A DNA stretch of 64,000 bases from Halomonas halodenitrificans DSM 735. GTDB taxonomy: Bacteria; Pseudomonadota; Gammaproteobacteria; Pseudomonadales; Halomonadaceae. Under the pieces are notes generated by a model that saw only the letters and a program-made list of their open reading frames with translations, ran no database searches and was not told the origin of the DNA. Where the stretch lies: the NCBI RefSeq assembly GCF_000620045.1, contig NZ_KK211059.1, positions 109,777-173,776 on the forward strand. The letters are read 5' to 3'. Both the position numbers and the translations under genes were made by a program. Shown here piece by piece: positions 62,439-64,000 of the stretch. The stretch's first letter is position 1; each line of letters opens with the position of its first letter.

Positions 62439-63072
62439 CAGGCTGGCCTCACCGGTCACGGTGGCGCTGACCGGTGCCTCCGGGGCCCAGTATGGGCTGC
62501 GGCTGATAGAGGCGCTGGTGGCGGCGAATCACGAGGTGTGGGTGATGGTCTCCAAGGCGGCGCATCTGGTCGTCGCCACCGAGACCGATGCCGAACTGCC
62601 GGCCCGCCCCGAGCGGCTGGCCGAGACCCTGGTCGAGCGCACCGGGGCGCGGCCGGGACAGATCCGCTGCTTCGGCCGCGAGGACTGGATGGCGCCGGTG
62701 GCTTCAGGTTCCGGGGCCTCCTCGGCCATGGTGATCTGCCCCTGTTCCACCGGCACCCTGTCGGCGGTGGCCACCGGCGCCAGCAATAACCTGATCGAGC
62801 GGGCCGCCGATGTGGCCTTGAAGGAGAGGCGCCCCTTGATCCTGGTGCCGCGTGAGACGCCACTATCGGCCATTCACCTCCAGCACATGCTTGACCTGAC
62901 CCGCCTTGGCGCCGTGATGCTGCCGGCGGCGCCGGGGTTCTATCACCGGCCCGAGTCGGTAGAGGATCTGGTCGACTTTATCGTGGCGCGTATCCTCAAT
63001 CAGCTTGGCATCGAGCACCGGCTGATGCCCCGCTGGGGCGAATCGGCTGCACGGGGACAGTCCCCTGGCTAA
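62431..63072 (+). CDS. ubiX: Flavin prenyltransferase UbiX
   Basis: UbiX makes the prenylated FMN needed by UbiD decarboxylase in ubiquinone synthesis. The 213-residue protein has LTGASGAQYGLRLIEAL, CPCSTGTLSAVATGASNNL, the ERAADVALKERRPLILVPRE block and the Tyr-containing LPAAPGFYHRPESVEDLVDF. Its last residues (ARGQSPG) are encoded by one copy of the 13-base palindrome, so the stop lies just beyond a repeat. Confidence 0.95.
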   Translation: MADRLASPVTVALTGASGAQYGLRLIEALVAANHEVWVMVSKAAHLVVATETDAELPARPERLAETLVERTGARPGQIRCFGREDWMAPVASGSGASSAMVICPCSTGTLSAVATGASNNLIERAADVALKERRPLILVPRETPLSAIHLQHMLDLTRLGAVMLPAAPGFYHRPESVEDLVDFIVARILNQLGIEHRLMPRWGESAARGQSPG

Positions 63073-63117
63073 CCCCAACCCCCGGGGACAGTCCCCTTGG
63101 GTTCGGGGACAGTCCCC
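63053..63117. repeat. Palindromic 13-mer GGGGACAGTCCCC, three copies
   Basis: Copies lie at 63053-63065 (inside the 3' end of ubiX), 63084-63096 and 63105-63117. Each is a near-perfect inverted repeat (GGGGAC/GTCCCC around A). Spacers are C/T-rich (for example TTGGGTT). They end 37 bp before the LysE-type gene. Confidence 0.92.
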
Positions 63118-63153
63118 TTGGGTTTGGCGCATCGTGACAGGGAGGTCTCTCGC

Positions 63154-63777
63154 ATGATCAATCCGGGGATGCTGTCGGTCTTCGTGCCGACCTTCTTTCT
63201 CGTTTCCCTGACCCCGGGGATGTGCATGACCCTGGCCATGGTGCTGGGCATGACCCAGGGCGTTCGGCGCAGCCTGTGGATGATGGTCGGTGAACTGGCT
63301 GGGGTGGGGCTGGTGGCCGCGGCGGCGGGGGCCGGTGTGGCCGCCCTGATGCTTCGCCAGCCGGAGATGTTCGCCCTGTTCAAGTGGCTGGGCGGGGCCT
63401 ATCTGGCCTATCTCGGCATCATGATGTGGCGCTCCCGCGGCCGCATGGCGATTCCCGAGCAGGGCCTCGAGGTGGCCCCCGCCGGTCGCGGCCAGCTGGC
63501 CGTCCAGGGCTTCGTGACCGCCGTGGCCAATCCCAAGGGCTGGGCCTTCTTCGTGGCGCTGCTGCCCCCCTTCCTCGACGCCGAGCGTCCACTGGCCAGT
63601 CAGCTCGGCGTGTTGGTGGCGTTGATACTGGCCATCGAATTCACCTGCCTGCTGCTCTACGCCACCGGCGGCAGCCGGCTGCGTCGCCTGCTGTCTCGGG
63701 GAGGCAGCGTGCGCCTGCTCAACCGTATCGCCGGCACCCTGATGGTCGGTGTCGGCCTGTGGCTGGCGCTGGGCTGA
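63154..63777 (+). CDS. LysE/RhtB-family amino-acid exporter
   Basis: The 207-residue membrane protein has about six hydrophobic segments and the family opening VPTFFLVSLTPGMCMTLAM. Later features are FKWLGGAYLAYLGIMMWR and VTAVANPKGWAFFVALLPPFL. The exported compound is unknown. GGGAGG precedes the ATG by about 10 bp. Clusters of a 13-base palindrome flank the gene on both sides. Confidence 0.9.
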   Translation: MINPGMLSVFVPTFFLVSLTPGMCMTLAMVLGMTQGVRRSLWMMVGELAGVGLVAAAAGAGVAALMLRQPEMFALFKWLGGAYLAYLGIMMWRSRGRMAIPEQGLEVAPAGRGQLAVQGFVTAVANPKGWAFFVALLPPFLDAERPLASQLGVLVALILAIEFTCLLLYATGGSRLRRLLSRGGSVRLLNRIAGTLMVGVGLWLALG

Positions 63778-63799
63778 CCCCCTGGAGGCGACGCTGCAA

Positions 63800-63909
63800 G
63801 GGGACTGTCCCCCAACCCCAGGGGACAGTCCCCCAAACCCCGGGGACAGTCCCCTTCCAGCGTCATCCCCCCCAGGGGACAGTCCCCCAACCCCACGGGG
63901 ACAGTCCCT
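63800..63909. repeat. Palindromic 13-mer cluster, five copies
   Basis: Copies of GGGGACAGTCCCC or its reverse complement lie at 63800-63812 (reverse), 63821-63833, 63842-63854, 63875-63887 and 63897-63909 (last base changed). The spacers are C-rich. The cluster begins 23 bp after the LysE-type gene. Confidence 0.92.
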
Positions 63910-63925
63910 GAGGCCTCCCCACGAA

Positions 63926-64000
63926 TCATACGGTAACGCTTAGCTTCGCCTCTTGTCGCATCAGCCGGAAGAGCCGGTCCATTCGGCCCGCTGGATGGCG
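63926..64000 (-). CDS. Possible C-terminus of a gene entering from the right edge
   Basis: The minus-strand frame is open from the window edge to a TGA at 63926-63928 and encodes 24 residues ending in RLMRQEAKLSVTV. The codon use looks like neighbouring genes, but the piece is too short to identify. Confidence 0.25.
   Translation of the reverse strand, partial: RHPAGRMDRLFRLMRQEAKLSVTV

Noticed and set aside
63053..63909. Palindrome clusters as a CRISPR array
   Set aside because: The 13-base units have short, irregular, C-rich spacers and both orientations, and there are no cas genes.

Overview
The window is about 64 kb of high-GC chromosomal DNA, densely packed with genes. It looks like a moderately halophilic gammaproteobacterium of the Halomonas type. 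The signs are a BCCT osmolyte carrier translationally coupled to a UspA protein, a betaine-homocysteine methyltransferase, an acrylate-responsive acuR/acuI pair, and typical gammaproteobacterial loci (hrpA, dusB-fis, accB-accC, mpl-ubiX). The genus is inferred from gene content and was not tested by any search. No prophage, insertion sequence, CRISPR array or rRNA was seen. There is one tRNA gene, for leucine (anticodon UAG).

Layout. 1-5.8 kb: the 3' part of hrpA, a FabH-like synthase, the lipoprotein gene mlaA, and a pseudo-receiver/PP2C phosphatase with a STAS partner. 5.9-12.1 kb: transaldolase, three membrane transporters, and the acrylate module acuR-acuI with the same operator in front of both genes. 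12.1-18.7 kb: acyl-CoA catabolism (thiolase, TetR regulator, acyl-CoA synthetase, SDR dehydrogenase, acyl-CoA dehydrogenase) with candidate TetR-type and PsrA-type operators. 18.8-22.5 kb: BCCT carrier, UspA protein, deaminase and BHMT.

22.7-34.5 kb is a cobalamin salvage, remodelling and uptake island: cobT-cbiZ-cbiB-cobD-cobU-cobS-cobC-(second CobU-like gene), then a cobalamin riboswitch, then btuB-btuF-btuC-btuD-bluB. Almost every junction overlaps or is translationally coupled. No corrin-ring synthesis genes are present here. BtuBFCD would import corrinoids; CbiZ strips the lower-ligand side chain of unsuitable ones; CbiB, CobD, CobU and CobS rebuild the nucleotide loop; CobT and CobC supply the base from BluB-made dimethylbenzimidazole. 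The oddities are the two complementary, partly degenerate CobU-like proteins and a sharply mosaic btuB.

34.6-41.9 kb: an unknown barrel-like protein gene, then the biotin genes, split into bioA and bioBFHCD by tRNA-Leu. BirA-like operators lie upstream of bioA and bioB. 41.9-47.1 kb: comF, srkA, an unknown secreted protein, folE-folX and a gabD-like dehydrogenase. 47.2-53.3 kb, all on the minus strand: purH, dusB-fis, prmA and accB-accC. 53.5-64 kb: dsbD, a DUF2333-like membrane protein with decapeptide repeats, ppa, a fused PP2C-like/kinase-like protein that looks catalytically dead, PPi-dependent phosphofructokinase, mpl-ubiX, and a LysE-type exporter gene bracketed by two clusters of a 13-base palindrome.
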